A DNA stretch of 54,323 nt from an uncultured Woeseiaceae bacterium. GTDB lineage: Bacteria > Pseudomonadota > Gammaproteobacteria > Steroidobacterales > Woeseiaceae. Every line of letters starts with the position of its first letter. The first letter of the stretch is position 1. This document shows positions 25,474 to 33,519 of the stretch, piece by piece. The stretch is taken from contig CABYDR010000004.1 of the NCBI GenBank assembly GCA_902517795.1, positions 1 to 54,323 of the forward strand, read 5' to 3'. A model generated the notes under the pieces. That model was not told the origin of the DNA, searched no databases, and saw nothing but the letters and a program-made list of their open reading frames with translations. The position numbers were made by a program, and so were the translations under genes.

Positions 25474-26567
25474 TGTTTAAAAATATTTATAATGGAAAAA
25501 AAGTTTTAATAACAGGACACACTGGCTTTAAAGGCTCGTGGCTCTCAACTTGGCTTTTGCATCTGGGCTCTAACGTTATTGGGATTTCAAAAGACATTCC
25601 GACTAAACCTTCCATGTTCGAAGAGTTAGGCTTAGAAAATAATATACAGCATCACTCAGAAGATATTCGTAACTTTGATGCGCTCAATAAAATTATAAAA
25701 CAAGAAAAACCTGAATTTATATTCCATCTTGCAGCCCAAGCAATTGTTTCCACATCTTACTCAAATCCAATTGAAACCATTACGTCAAACGTAATTGGTA
25801 CAACTCATATATTAGAGTCGCTTAGATCAATTAATCATAAATGTACACTAATAGTTGTGACCAGCGACAAAGCATATGACAACGTTGAACAATTTTGGGG
25901 CTATAAAGAAAATGATAGCATGGGTGGTAAAGATATTTATAGCGGCTCAAAGGGTGCGGCAGAGTTAGTGATTAAATCCTACTATCATTCCTTTTTTAAG
26001 CTTAAAGGATCTAATGTGCGTTTGTCGGTTGCCCGAGCAGGAAATGTGATTGGCGGCGGTGACTGGGCAAAAGACAGGATAATGGTTGATACAATGGTTG
26101 CTTGGAGTAAAGGTGAGAAGGTTGAAATCCGCAGCCCTAATTCGACGAGACCCTGGCAACATGTTTTAGAACCATTGAGTGGTTATTTGAGCTTAGCACA
26201 ACAACTTCAAGCTGATATAAGTTTAAATGGAGAAGGTTTTAATTTTGGACCCCGTGCCGAACAAAATAGAACGGTGCAAGAATTACTGGAAGATTCTTGT
26301 AAACACTGGAATGTTAGGCCGGAAAATGCATTTGCAGTTACGGGAAATAGTCAATTTCAAGAATCTAGCTTATTGAAGCTGAATTGCGATAAGGCTTTAT
26401 CTCTTTTGAAATGGATCCCTAACCTCGAATACAATGAAACTATAAGATTTACCAACGAGTGGTACTATAGTTTTTATCAAAACATAGTAATGCCTGATAA
26501 AACTTTAAACCAAATTAAAGAGTATCAGAACATTGCAAAGACAAAAGAGTTAACATGGACGGAATAA
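25470..26567 (+). CDS. rfbG: CDP-glucose 4,6-dehydratase, RfbG
   Basis: Converts CDP-glucose to CDP-4-keto-6-deoxyglucose with tightly bound NAD. It has 365 residues. The NAD loop is TGHTGFKGSWLS, the catalytic region VVTSDKAYDN and DIYSGSKGAAELV (Tyr-x3-Lys), and RPWQHVLEPLSGYL is diagnostic of RfbG. It is coupled to rfbF by an ATGA overlap and to the following epimerase gene by 13 bases. Confidence 0.93.
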   Translation: MMFKNIYNGKKVLITGHTGFKGSWLSTWLLHLGSNVIGISKDIPTKPSMFEELGLENNIQHHSEDIRNFDALNKIIKQEKPEFIFHLAAQAIVSTSYSNPIETITSNVIGTTHILESLRSINHKCTLIVVTSDKAYDNVEQFWGYKENDSMGGKDIYSGSKGAAELVIKSYYHSFFKLKGSNVRLSVARAGNVIGGGDWAKDRIMVDTMVAWSKGEKVEIRSPNSTRPWQHVLEPLSGYLSLAQQLQADISLNGEGFNFGPRAEQNRTVQELLEDSCKHWNVRPENAFAVTGNSQFQESSLLKLNCDKALSLLKWIPNLEYNETIRFTNEWYYSFYQNIVMPDKTLNQIKEYQNIAKTKELTWTE

Positions 26568-26965
26568 TTCTCACTCCTCTAAAGAAAATACATCATCCGA
26601 AAGGAGACTTGTTTCATGCAATGAAAGCTAGCGATGTTGGTTACGAAGGATTTGGTGAAGCCTATTTTTCTAATGTTTCTCATAATGAAATCAAAGGCTG
26701 GAAGCAACACACTGAAATGACATTAAATTTAATCGTCGTCATAGGTGAAATAAGATTTGTTATTTATGATGAGAGAACGTTCTTTAATGTGACACTGTCA
26801 ATTAACAATTACCAGCGTCTATCTGTTGCTCCCGGTTTGTGGGTCGCATTTAAGGGACTAAGCGCAAGTAATATGCTTCTAAATTTGGCTAGTATTGAGC
26901 ATACACCAAGCGAGAGTAATAACATGACACTTGATGGATTTGATTATGATTGGAGAAAAGAATAA
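26555..26965 (+). CDS. RmlC-like sugar 3- or 3,5-epimerase family protein (short)
   Basis: A 136-residue cupin-fold protein of the dTDP-4-dehydrorhamnose 3,5-epimerase-related group. The core EIKGWKQHTEMTLNLIVVIGEIRFVIYDER matches that family's barrel, and RLSVAPGLWVAFKGL the second half (quoted in pieces: HTEMTLNLIVV, IRFVIYDER). At 136 residues it is shorter than RmlC (about 180). Between rfbG and a reductase it most likely epimerises the CDP-4-keto-6-deoxyhexose at C3 and/or C5. No RfbH-type 3-dehydratase is present, so a 3,6-dideoxy sugar is unlikely. Confidence 0.78.
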   Translation: MDGIILTPLKKIHHPKGDLFHAMKASDVGYEGFGEAYFSNVSHNEIKGWKQHTEMTLNLIVVIGEIRFVIYDERTFFNVTLSINNYQRLSVAPGLWVAFKGLSASNMLLNLASIEHTPSESNNMTLDGFDYDWRKE

Positions 26966-26987
26966 AGAAATGTGGCTGATATAAATT

Positions 26988-27905
26988 ATGGATAATAATT
27001 TACTGGTTGTGGGAGGCTCTGGTTTTATAGGGTCAAGCATTACAGAAGAGGCTCTAAAGCAGGGTTATAATGTTACAGTGGTTTCAAAAGGAAATGTTCC
27101 TTTGGAAAAACAAACGAAACGTGTTACATATATTTCAGTTGACATTGCAAATAAGAATGATTTGTCAATAGAGCTTGATAAAAACCACTTCAACTATGTT
27201 ATAAACCTAGCTGGATATGTAGATCATTCAGATTATTTTGATGGTGGCGATGAGGTTGTAAATGTACATTTAACCGGCACTCTTAATCTAATAAGCTGTA
27301 TTAATAAAAAACACTTAATTAGATTTGTTCAAATTGGTAGCAGTGATGAGTATGGCAATAATGCTTCTCCTCAAAATGAAGCGCAAAGAGAGTTGCCAAT
27401 CTCTCCTTATTCTTTTGCTAAAACAGCTGCAACTCATTTTTTGCAGATGCTGTATCGAACAGAAGGATTGCCTATAGCAGTAATTCGCCCGTTTCTTGTA
27501 TATGGACCAGGACAAAATAAAAGTAGGTTTATTCCTCAAGTAATAAAAGGCTGTATTTCAAATGAAGAGTTCCCAGTTTCAAAAGGTGAGCAGCTAAGAG
27601 ATTTTTGCTATATTACTGATTTCATTGATGCCGTTTTTCTAATTCTAAAGAATGAAAAAACAAATGGAAATGTGATTAATATAGCTTCAGGAAATCCTGT
27701 AATGATCAAGGATGTTATTAATAAGATTGTATCGCATGTGGGTTTTGGGACACCTAAATTTGATGAAATAAAATATAGAAAACATGAAAACATGAAGCTC
27801 TATGCCGATATCACAAAAGCCCGTCACATATTGGAGTGGCAGCCTAAAGTGAATTTGGACTCCGGACTCAAGAAAACTATTAACTGGATAAATAATTCTG
27901 AGTAA
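26988..27905 (+). CDS. NAD(P)-dependent reductase/epimerase, probable CDP-4-keto-6-deoxyhexose reductase
   Basis: An extended SDR of 305 residues with GGSGFIGSSITE near the N-terminus, QIGSSDEYGN for the catalytic serine region and SPYSFAKTAATHF carrying Tyr-x3-Lys. IRPFLVYGPGQNKSRFIP and LRDFCYITDFIDA are typical sugar-nucleotide SDR motifs. As last gene of the rfbF-rfbG-epimerase series it probably reduces the C4 keto group, giving a CDP-6-deoxyhexose. Whether the product is 6-deoxy-gulose, -altrose, -talose or another isomer cannot be seen. Confidence 0.8.
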   Translation: MDNNLLVVGGSGFIGSSITEEALKQGYNVTVVSKGNVPLEKQTKRVTYISVDIANKNDLSIELDKNHFNYVINLAGYVDHSDYFDGGDEVVNVHLTGTLNLISCINKKHLIRFVQIGSSDEYGNNASPQNEAQRELPISPYSFAKTAATHFLQMLYRTEGLPIAVIRPFLVYGPGQNKSRFIPQVIKGCISNEEFPVSKGEQLRDFCYITDFIDAVFLILKNEKTNGNVINIASGNPVMIKDVINKIVSHVGFGTPKFDEIKYRKHENMKLYADITKARHILEWQPKVNLDSGLKKTINWINNSE

Positions 27906-27996
27906 TATAATCCTTAAACTAGTGTAGAATTACTAAAAATTTATCTGATGTTCTTTCTAAATTATCAGAATTAAAATGCTGGATTGATTTAATAAT

Positions 27997-28104
27997 ATGA
28001 AAAAAAAATTCGTAATAACGATCGTGTCATTACTCATGGGGGTATCACCAATATTCATTTGGCGTGATTATATAGAAAATAGCATCAGGAGTAGGTCAAA
28101 ATGA
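27997..28104 (+). CDS. Small single-span membrane protein (35 aa), coupled to the downstream MBL gene
   Basis: Too short for the ORF track. ATG 27997 opens a 35-codon frame: a lysine-rich start (MKKKF), one hydrophobic segment (VITIVSLLMGVSPIFIW) and a charged tail (RDYIENSIRSRSK). Its stop TGA overlaps the ATG of the following metallo-hydrolase as ATGA, the same coupling used by many true gene pairs in this locus. The shape fits a small inner-membrane protein or an N-in membrane anchor. No homology is recognised. Chance occurrence is possible, but the coupling and hydrophobic pattern together favour a real gene. Confidence 0.55.
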   Translation: MKKKFVITIVSLLMGVSPIFIWRDYIENSIRSRSK

Positions 28105-29441
28105 TAGGATTTGAAACAATTGGGAATGCAACACTAACTGCATTTGACGATGGAAAGAGCATTCTGTCGACCGATCCGTGGATTGATGGGCATCCGTATT
28201 TTGGAAGTTGGGGTCACAAATATCGGATACCAAAAGAACAAGTCAATAACATTAAAAATGCACAATATATCTGGTTATCCCATGGTCATCCTGATCATAT
28301 CGATGGTAAATCTTTTCATTATTTTGAGGGATCTACGCTGCTCATACCGGATCACTATGGTGATCGCATTTTCAACTACTTCTCAAAAAAATACGAATGC
28401 ATAAAAGTTAAATCTAACACCTGGATGCAGCTGTCTCAGAACATTCGTATAAAGAGCTACGCTGATTGGTTTCAAGATGCATCGTTGCTTGTCGAAATTC
28501 TAGGTAAGGACATAATATTCAATCAGAATGATGGAAACTCTATGGGCTGGGGTAAAACAATAAGGAATTCGCTTAAGGGGTACCAAAATAGATTCTTGCT
28601 GAAGGCTGTGGCATATGGTGATGCAGATATGATTAATATCTACGATGCTGATGGCAAGTTTGTCAGACCCCAGGCAGCTAATAAGCCGGATATTCCTCGT
28701 CAATATAAGCGGCTAATGAAAAAATGGGATTGTAATCTCGCTATACCTTTTTCGGCAGAGCACAAGTATGTTCGCGATGATGCGATACACATGAACAAAT
28801 ATTTGTCACACTTATTTGAAGACCACAAACCCTTCAAAAATGAAGCTGGAGAACTTTTACCTGTATATCTTCGTTGGGACAGTGAAAAGAGCACCTACAT
28901 AACTATCGAAGTAGAGGAAAACGACTCAGAAATAATCACAGCCGATTCCATTGGAGACAACAGGTCGGATGAGCTGGACGCTAAGGACAAATTGGATCTT
29001 GAGCGATATTTCAAAACATTTGCCAAATTACCTAAGCAATTCGGTGTGATAGGGTTTCGGGTTGGCAATAAAGATTTTGAGGTAAAACTATCCAATAAGA
29101 AACCACAAATATTATTCGAAGCACCCAGAAAATCATTAATGAGTTCCGTACGCAATGAAATATTTGACGATATGTTGATTGGTAATTTTATGAAAACCAC
29201 TCTTGTCGGAGTTCAGTCACTGTACCCTCACTTTACACCTTATGTAGGGAAATATGGTGACAATGGACTAGCGCGCAGTGAAAGTGAACTGCAAGCCTAT
29301 TTTGACTACTATAAAATGAATTCTGCCGACTATTGGCGAGATATGATGATGTTCAAAACTGAGCAAATCGTGCGTGAGTTTGTGAGTCCCGGGTCTTCCC
29401 TCTATGCCGTTGGCAAAATTATTAAGCAAAGTTTAAAATAA
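28101..29441 (+). CDS. Metallo-beta-lactamase-fold protein resembling the CMP-sialate hydroxylase (CMAH) core, without a Rieske domain
   Basis: A 446-residue MBL-fold protein. The metal motif is WLSHGHPDHID, preceded by LSTDPWIDGHPYFGSWG, which resembles the DPW-x-G-PAF-x-GW segment before the SHLHSDH motif of animal CMAH. Other shared-looking features are an IPFSAEHKYVRDD segment and a C-terminal region with IFDDMLIG. The Rieske 2Fe-2S domain that precedes this core in CMAH is absent. In a locus making nonulosonic acids, an enzyme acting on a CMP-sugar or glycan is plausible. The CMAH resemblance is from memory of that sequence and is moderate. It starts within the stop codon of the 35-residue ORF. 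Confidence 0.72.
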   Translation: MIGFETIGNATLTAFDDGKSILSTDPWIDGHPYFGSWGHKYRIPKEQVNNIKNAQYIWLSHGHPDHIDGKSFHYFEGSTLLIPDHYGDRIFNYFSKKYECIKVKSNTWMQLSQNIRIKSYADWFQDASLLVEILGKDIIFNQNDGNSMGWGKTIRNSLKGYQNRFLLKAVAYGDADMINIYDADGKFVRPQAANKPDIPRQYKRLMKKWDCNLAIPFSAEHKYVRDDAIHMNKYLSHLFEDHKPFKNEAGELLPVYLRWDSEKSTYITIEVEENDSEIITADSIGDNRSDELDAKDKLDLERYFKTFAKLPKQFGVIGFRVGNKDFEVKLSNKKPQILFEAPRKSLMSSVRNEIFDDMLIGNFMKTTLVGVQSLYPHFTPYVGKYGDNGLARSESELQAYFDYYKMNSADYWRDMMMFKTEQIVREFVSPGSSLYAVGKIIKQSLK

Positions 29442-29551
29442 TAACTAAGTCTGTTTTGCTACGTCATGTATAACAGATTCGGATTTAGTTAAGGGCTATT
29501 CAATCCCCAGCATTCATATGAGCAGGTTTTGATTACCAACATAGAAATCTT

Positions 29552-29680
29552 TTAAATCGCTGCAATGCGCAGGCGACGGTTTTCGTCTTCTAACTCTATC
29601 ATAAGCTTCGTAAGCGATATGTTCTTGCTACCAAATTTAGCTCGCCAATTGTAAAATCTCCCAGAGCTTATTGTTACCAC
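29552..29680 (-). pseudogene. IS3-family transposase OrfA remnant
   Basis: In the 314-bp gap after the MBL gene, the minus strand encodes about 43 residues ending FYNWRAKFGSKNIS... MIELEDENRRLRIAAI and a stop. This matches the FYxWxxKYGG...xLEdENrrLKkL segment of IS3-family OrfA (HTH end plus start of the leucine zipper). No OrfB, no complete OrfA and no terminal repeats are seen, so this is a decayed fragment left by a past insertion. Confidence 0.7.
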
Positions 29681-29755
29681 CGATTTAAAATTGACTTATG
29701 TCAAAAATTGGGGGTACTAAAAAAATAAGCTTCTGAAAATCCAGAAATTTTTGGA

Positions 29756-30913
29756 TTGCAAGAAATATTGATAAACTCAGAAGCTATTGACCCTGATAGT
29801 AAAATAAAAAGCAGAGTAATAAATATGGCCTTTTCATTTAATAGATCAACTGTTTTATACCTTATTTTATTATTCACTCCATTTATTAATATTATAAACC
29901 ATAATGTTTCTTCAAAACCAATCGCTATTATACTAGGAACTCTGTTTCTTATAAGCTTGATAGGTTTGAAAAGAGTATATAATTATAAGGAATATATTTT
30001 TTTTATAATTTTAATCCTATACGCTTTTTTCATATACCTTCTTATAGTATCGTCATTCAGAGCAGGCACTTTATACATCATTTTGTTCTTTACTGCTCCT
30101 GCGTTCTTGTACTTATACTACTCTTCCGTATTTGACTTGAATTATTTTATAAAAAAATATTACCAGCAATTACTAAAATATTACATAATCATAATTTTTC
30201 TATCAATTGCTTGGGACTCATATATTTTACATGTCATAGGAGATATAAGTTTGCAGTTGATGTATGACAAGTCAGCGCTTTCATATCATACTAGACCACA
30301 CGGGATAACAGGAAATGCGACTGTAAATTCAGTCCTAATTATTTTCTTTTATTCACTTTTATTATCTACCAAAGCCAATAATAAAGGTTTTTATTTTGGT
30401 TTAATTTCCATAAGCGTATTTTTACAAGGCAGTGGCCTTGGCTTTTTGGTCTATGGAGCCTTATTTTTTTTTATTGTAAGGGAAAAAAGGTATGGAAACC
30501 TTAAAGCTTTTGTAGGTGTCTTTTTGATTTTTTTATTATATTTTTTGGTTCCTATTACCGGGAAGCTATCGACGCTATATTATTTGTCTATGTATAATGA
30601 ATTCCTAAAACAGTATAGTAAATTTATTTCATCAATTGGTAAGACTTCAGATTTTATGTTTGGAAATGTATCTGGTGGAATAGATTTCCTGCCTATTTTC
30701 TTAACCTCTAACATGGGATTTTTATATCTGTTGTTAATTGTTTGTCTCTTCGTATATTTAATTTCGAAGACAAAATCCTATTACGAAACTGTAGCGCTTT
30801 ATTTGATGATTTTGGGTACATTACATTACCCAGTTTTATTTTATACTTTTTCTGTGTTTTTCTTTCCTGTGTTTATTTTTAAAATAATTAACTACAAGGC
30901 ACTTGATTTATAG
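29756..30913 (+). CDS. Polytopic membrane protein, probable O-antigen/polysaccharide polymerase (Wzy-like)
   Basis: A highly hydrophobic 385-residue protein with about ten predicted membrane spans (for example LYLILLFTPFINII, IIIIFLSIAWDSYILHV) and a larger non-membrane loop around FLKQYSKFISSIGKTSDFMFGN. This topology and the locus context fit Wzy polymerases, which lack strong sequence motifs. The ORF-track start is TTG 29756; ATG 29825 (MAFSFNRST) is an alternative that removes a 23-residue polar lead. The C-terminus (LMILGTLHYPVLFYTF) is similar to the small ORF at 31970. Base composition is among the lowest in G+C here, as usual for wzy. Confidence 0.72.
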   Translation: MQEILINSEAIDPDSKIKSRVINMAFSFNRSTVLYLILLFTPFINIINHNVSSKPIAIILGTLFLISLIGLKRVYNYKEYIFFIILILYAFFIYLLIVSSFRAGTLYIILFFTAPAFLYLYYSSVFDLNYFIKKYYQQLLKYYIIIIFLSIAWDSYILHVIGDISLQLMYDKSALSYHTRPHGITGNATVNSVLIIFFYSLLLSTKANNKGFYFGLISISVFLQGSGLGFLVYGALFFFIVREKRYGNLKAFVGVFLIFLLYFLVPITGKLSTLYYLSMYNEFLKQYSKFISSIGKTSDFMFGNVSGGIDFLPIFLTSNMGFLYLLLIVCLFVYLISKTKSYYETVALYLMILGTLHYPVLFYTFSVFFFPVFIFKIINYKALDL

Positions 30914-31031
30914 GCTTGGAAAATAAGAAATTAATCTTTATCTAACTTTGTAAATTACCAAATAGCAGATCAATAATGTTATTTATTTTTGAGCCCAAGA
31001 TATCTTAATTACAAGTAAATTTGAGAAATAT

Positions 31032-31949
31032 GTGTTAAAAGAAAATATTAATGTCAGCATCATTATGAATTGCTTTAACGGCGAAGAGTTTCTAGTTGAG
31101 GCTATCAATTCTGTATTCAATCAAACATATACTGATTGGGAAATAATATTTTTCGATAATGCTTCTACAGACGGCTCAAGAGAAATAGCAAAAAGCTATG
31201 GCAGTAAGTTAAAATACTATAGGATTAATGAAACCGTCCCCCTAGGTGAAGCCAGAAGTAAGGCCATTATGCATGCTTCTGGGAAGTATTTAGCTTTTCT
31301 CGATTGTGATGATTTATATGAAAATAGCAAGCTAGCTAAACAAGTAAAAATGATGGACGATAATAGTTTTGTTATGTCCTATGGGTCAGCAGGGGAAATA
31401 GATAAAGATGGTTTATTTATTAGAGATTGTCTAGCGGTTAATAGTAGTGGGAATATCTTTGGAAAGTTACTCCTTAATTATGACATCAATATGCAAAGTG
31501 TCATGCTTCTGAGATCATATCTCTTAGAAAATGACTTATCGTTTTCAAAAAATTTTCAATATGGTCCAGATTATGATTTATTTATGCAAATAGCCTCAAC
31601 AGAGAAGATTGGCGTCTTGCATGAGATTGTTGGGTGGATTCGAATTCACCGAGGCGCGCTAACGCGAAAGAAACTTTATTGTGTGCGAGATGAGCTGAAA
31701 TCGACTATTGATCGCCTTACCCTGAGGAGCCCCTCGCTAAAAATACAATATCAACGTGAACTTAAGTCGGCTTATGCGAAATTTGAGTTCTATCATACGA
31801 GGTATTTGATTAGTCAAGGCGATAATAGTGCCGCTAGGGCTACAATCAAGCCAGTTATAAAAACTAGGTGGGAGTACTTTTTATTGTACCTTTTACTTCT
31901 GCTTCCTCTGCCTCGCTCAACATTTATGCGGCTCATTTTTAAACGATAA
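31032..31949 (+). CDS. Family 2 glycosyltransferase
   Basis: A GT-A fold transferase of 305 residues: NVSIIMNCFNGEEFLVEAI at the N-terminus, IIFFDNASTDGS for nucleotide binding and FLDCDDLYE with the metal-binding DxD-type motif. The C-terminus is hydrophobic and basic (FLLYLLLLLPLPRSTFMRL), which may anchor it at the inner membrane. It starts at GTG 31032 after GAGAAA. It should add one residue of the repeat unit; donor unknown. Confidence 0.87.
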   Translation: MLKENINVSIIMNCFNGEEFLVEAINSVFNQTYTDWEIIFFDNASTDGSREIAKSYGSKLKYYRINETVPLGEARSKAIMHASGKYLAFLDCDDLYENSKLAKQVKMMDDNSFVMSYGSAGEIDKDGLFIRDCLAVNSSGNIFGKLLLNYDINMQSVMLLRSYLLENDLSFSKNFQYGPDYDLFMQIASTEKIGVLHEIVGWIRIHRGALTRKKLYCVRDELKSTIDRLTLRSPSLKIQYQRELKSAYAKFEFYHTRYLISQGDNSAARATIKPVIKTRWEYFLLYLLLLLPLPRSTFMRLIFKR

Positions 31950-31969
31950 TTCTTAGTAAGGTTTTGAAT

Positions 31970-32206
31970 ATGGCTAAAAGAACTATACTTGTCACTAGGG
32001 TGAGTGGCTGGATAATCCCCCAAAAGATGTCTTTGAAAACTAAAGACCGTTATGAAAAATCGACCTTCTTGATTTTATTGGTAGGGGGTCTTCATCATCC
32101 AGAAATGTTTTACGTAATTATGGCGTTTGTCCTACCGTTGCTTCTGCAAAATAATATTTTCCCTGTTAAAGGCGAAACCAAATTTTCGCGTGTAGGAATT
32201 CTATGA
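31970..32206 (+). pseudogene. C-terminal remnant of a second Wzy-like polymerase (or small membrane protein)
   Basis: An ORF of 78 residues from ATG 31970. Residues from about KTKDRYEKS onward line up with the C-terminus of the polymerase at 29756: KTK-x-YE, then LILLVGGLHHPEMFYV against LMILGTLHYPVLFYTF, followed in both by a hydrophobic F-x-x-P stretch. This suggests the tail of a displaced polymerase rather than an unrelated gene. It overlaps the next glycosyltransferase start by ATGA, so it may still be translated. Neither an N-terminal part nor other spans remain. Confidence 0.6.
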
Positions 32207-33342
32207 AAGAAAGTTTTTATATAATTACAACTGTACCAGTGTCACTTGTTTTTTTTTCGGGTCAAATTCAAATTTTAAAGAGTAAATTTGATGTTGAAGT
32301 TGTTTCCAGTTCGGGGGAGTTTCTTGCCGAATTTGCTAATGCCGAAAAAGTTAAAAGTCATGTCGTTGATATGGAGAGAGATATATCAATTGTAAAGGAC
32401 TTAAAGAGCCTTTTTATAATGACTCGGTTGTTCTCAAGAAATAAACCTAACTTCATTCATGGTAATACACCAAAGGCGGGGTTGATTTCAATGATCTCAG
32501 GATGGCTGACCCGTGTTCCCAAAAGAATTTATTATATCCATGGTCTGCGTTACCAAGGAGCCACAGGCTTAAAAAAGCTTTTACTAATGGCGATGGAGAA
32601 AGTTTCTTGCCGTCTTGCAACACATGTTTTCTCAGTTAGCCAAGGGGTGAAGGATACTCTCTATAATGATAATATTACTAATAAGCCGGTTGAGTTAATT
32701 GGATATGGTAGTATCAATGGGATAGATGAACATGATTTTTCCAACAAAAATCAGTCTATTCCAACTATTAATGCTAGCAATAGGATAGCGGCAACTGATT
32801 TTGTCTATGGTTTTATTGGGAGATTGGTAGCTGACAAAGGTATAAATGAATTAGTTAGTGCATTCTTGGTGATTAATTCTAATTACGAGAATACAAGACT
32901 TGTTTTGGTTGGTCCTTATGAGGCGCATCTTTCTCGATTAGATATCCAGACTCAAAACGCTATCGAGCAACACCCCAATATTATTTGGTATGACTGGCAG
33001 AGTGATGTTCGGCCATTCTACAAGTTAATGGATATATTTGTATTTCCCAGCTTTCGCGAAGGGTTTGGTGTGTCCTTAATCGAAGCCCTTTCAATGGAGG
33101 TGCCAGTGATTTGCTCGGATATATCAGGGTGTGATGAAATTATTAAGCATGATGAGACTGGTATCTTGGTCCGTAATTTTTCTATTGATAGTTTGGCTGA
33201 GGCCATGATAAGTCTTATGGACAACAAAAAAAAGCGTTTGAAGCTAGCTAAAAAAGGAAGAAGCGAAGTCATACGCAAATATAAGAGAACAAAGGTTTGG
33301 GAAAATACTATAGCTGCATATCGGTCTTTAGATATGCATTAA
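32203..33342 (+). CDS. Family 4 glycosyltransferase (GT-B)
   Basis: A 379-residue GT4 transferase. The N-terminal acceptor half includes FIHGNTPKAGLISMISGW and RIYYIHGLRYQGATG, like WbnK/PglA-type enzymes. The C-terminal donor half has FIGRLVADKGINELV and the E-x7-E motif in REGFGVSLIEALSMEVPVIC. It retains the anomeric configuration of an NDP-sugar donor. It overlaps the preceding remnant by four bases. Confidence 0.9.
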   Translation: MKESFYIITTVPVSLVFFSGQIQILKSKFDVEVVSSSGEFLAEFANAEKVKSHVVDMERDISIVKDLKSLFIMTRLFSRNKPNFIHGNTPKAGLISMISGWLTRVPKRIYYIHGLRYQGATGLKKLLLMAMEKVSCRLATHVFSVSQGVKDTLYNDNITNKPVELIGYGSINGIDEHDFSNKNQSIPTINASNRIAATDFVYGFIGRLVADKGINELVSAFLVINSNYENTRLVLVGPYEAHLSRLDIQTQNAIEQHPNIIWYDWQSDVRPFYKLMDIFVFPSFREGFGVSLIEALSMEVPVICSDISGCDEIIKHDETGILVRNFSIDSLAEAMISLMDNKKKRLKLAKKGRSEVIRKYKRTKVWENTIAAYRSLDMH

Positions 33343-33376
33343 GTTACTATATGTTTTGGAATGGCTTTATATAAAG

Positions 33377-33434
33377 GACTTTACATTGCAAGTGCCGCTT
33401 AAAGATTGAAATCCTTTTATAGGCTTGTAAAGTC
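33377..33434 (+). repeat. 9-bp inverted repeat in the 177-bp gap before legC-like gene
   Basis: GACTTTACA at 33377-33385 and its exact reverse complement TGTAAAGTC at 33426-33434 flank a 40-base centre. A second, imperfect pair (TATAAAGGA / TCCTTTTATA) overlaps the same region. No T-run follows, so it is not a standard terminator. It could be an operator, an RNA structure, or a remnant of a small mobile element. Confidence 0.35.
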
Positions 33435-33519
33435 AATTATCAACGATTCTTAATTTTTTATATTTTTAGAAAGGCAAATTTATTAATAGCTTTTAGTTGG
33501 CCAACAAAGGTGGAGTAGT

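Noticed and set aside
28144-28404. + strand ORF of 86 residues inside the MBL gene
   Set aside because: It lies wholly within the MBL frame, which shows clear metal motifs; the alternative frame shows none.
31814-32023. Minus-strand ORF of 69 residues
   Set aside because: Overlaps the GT2 gene end and the polymerase remnant; basic composition, no family match.
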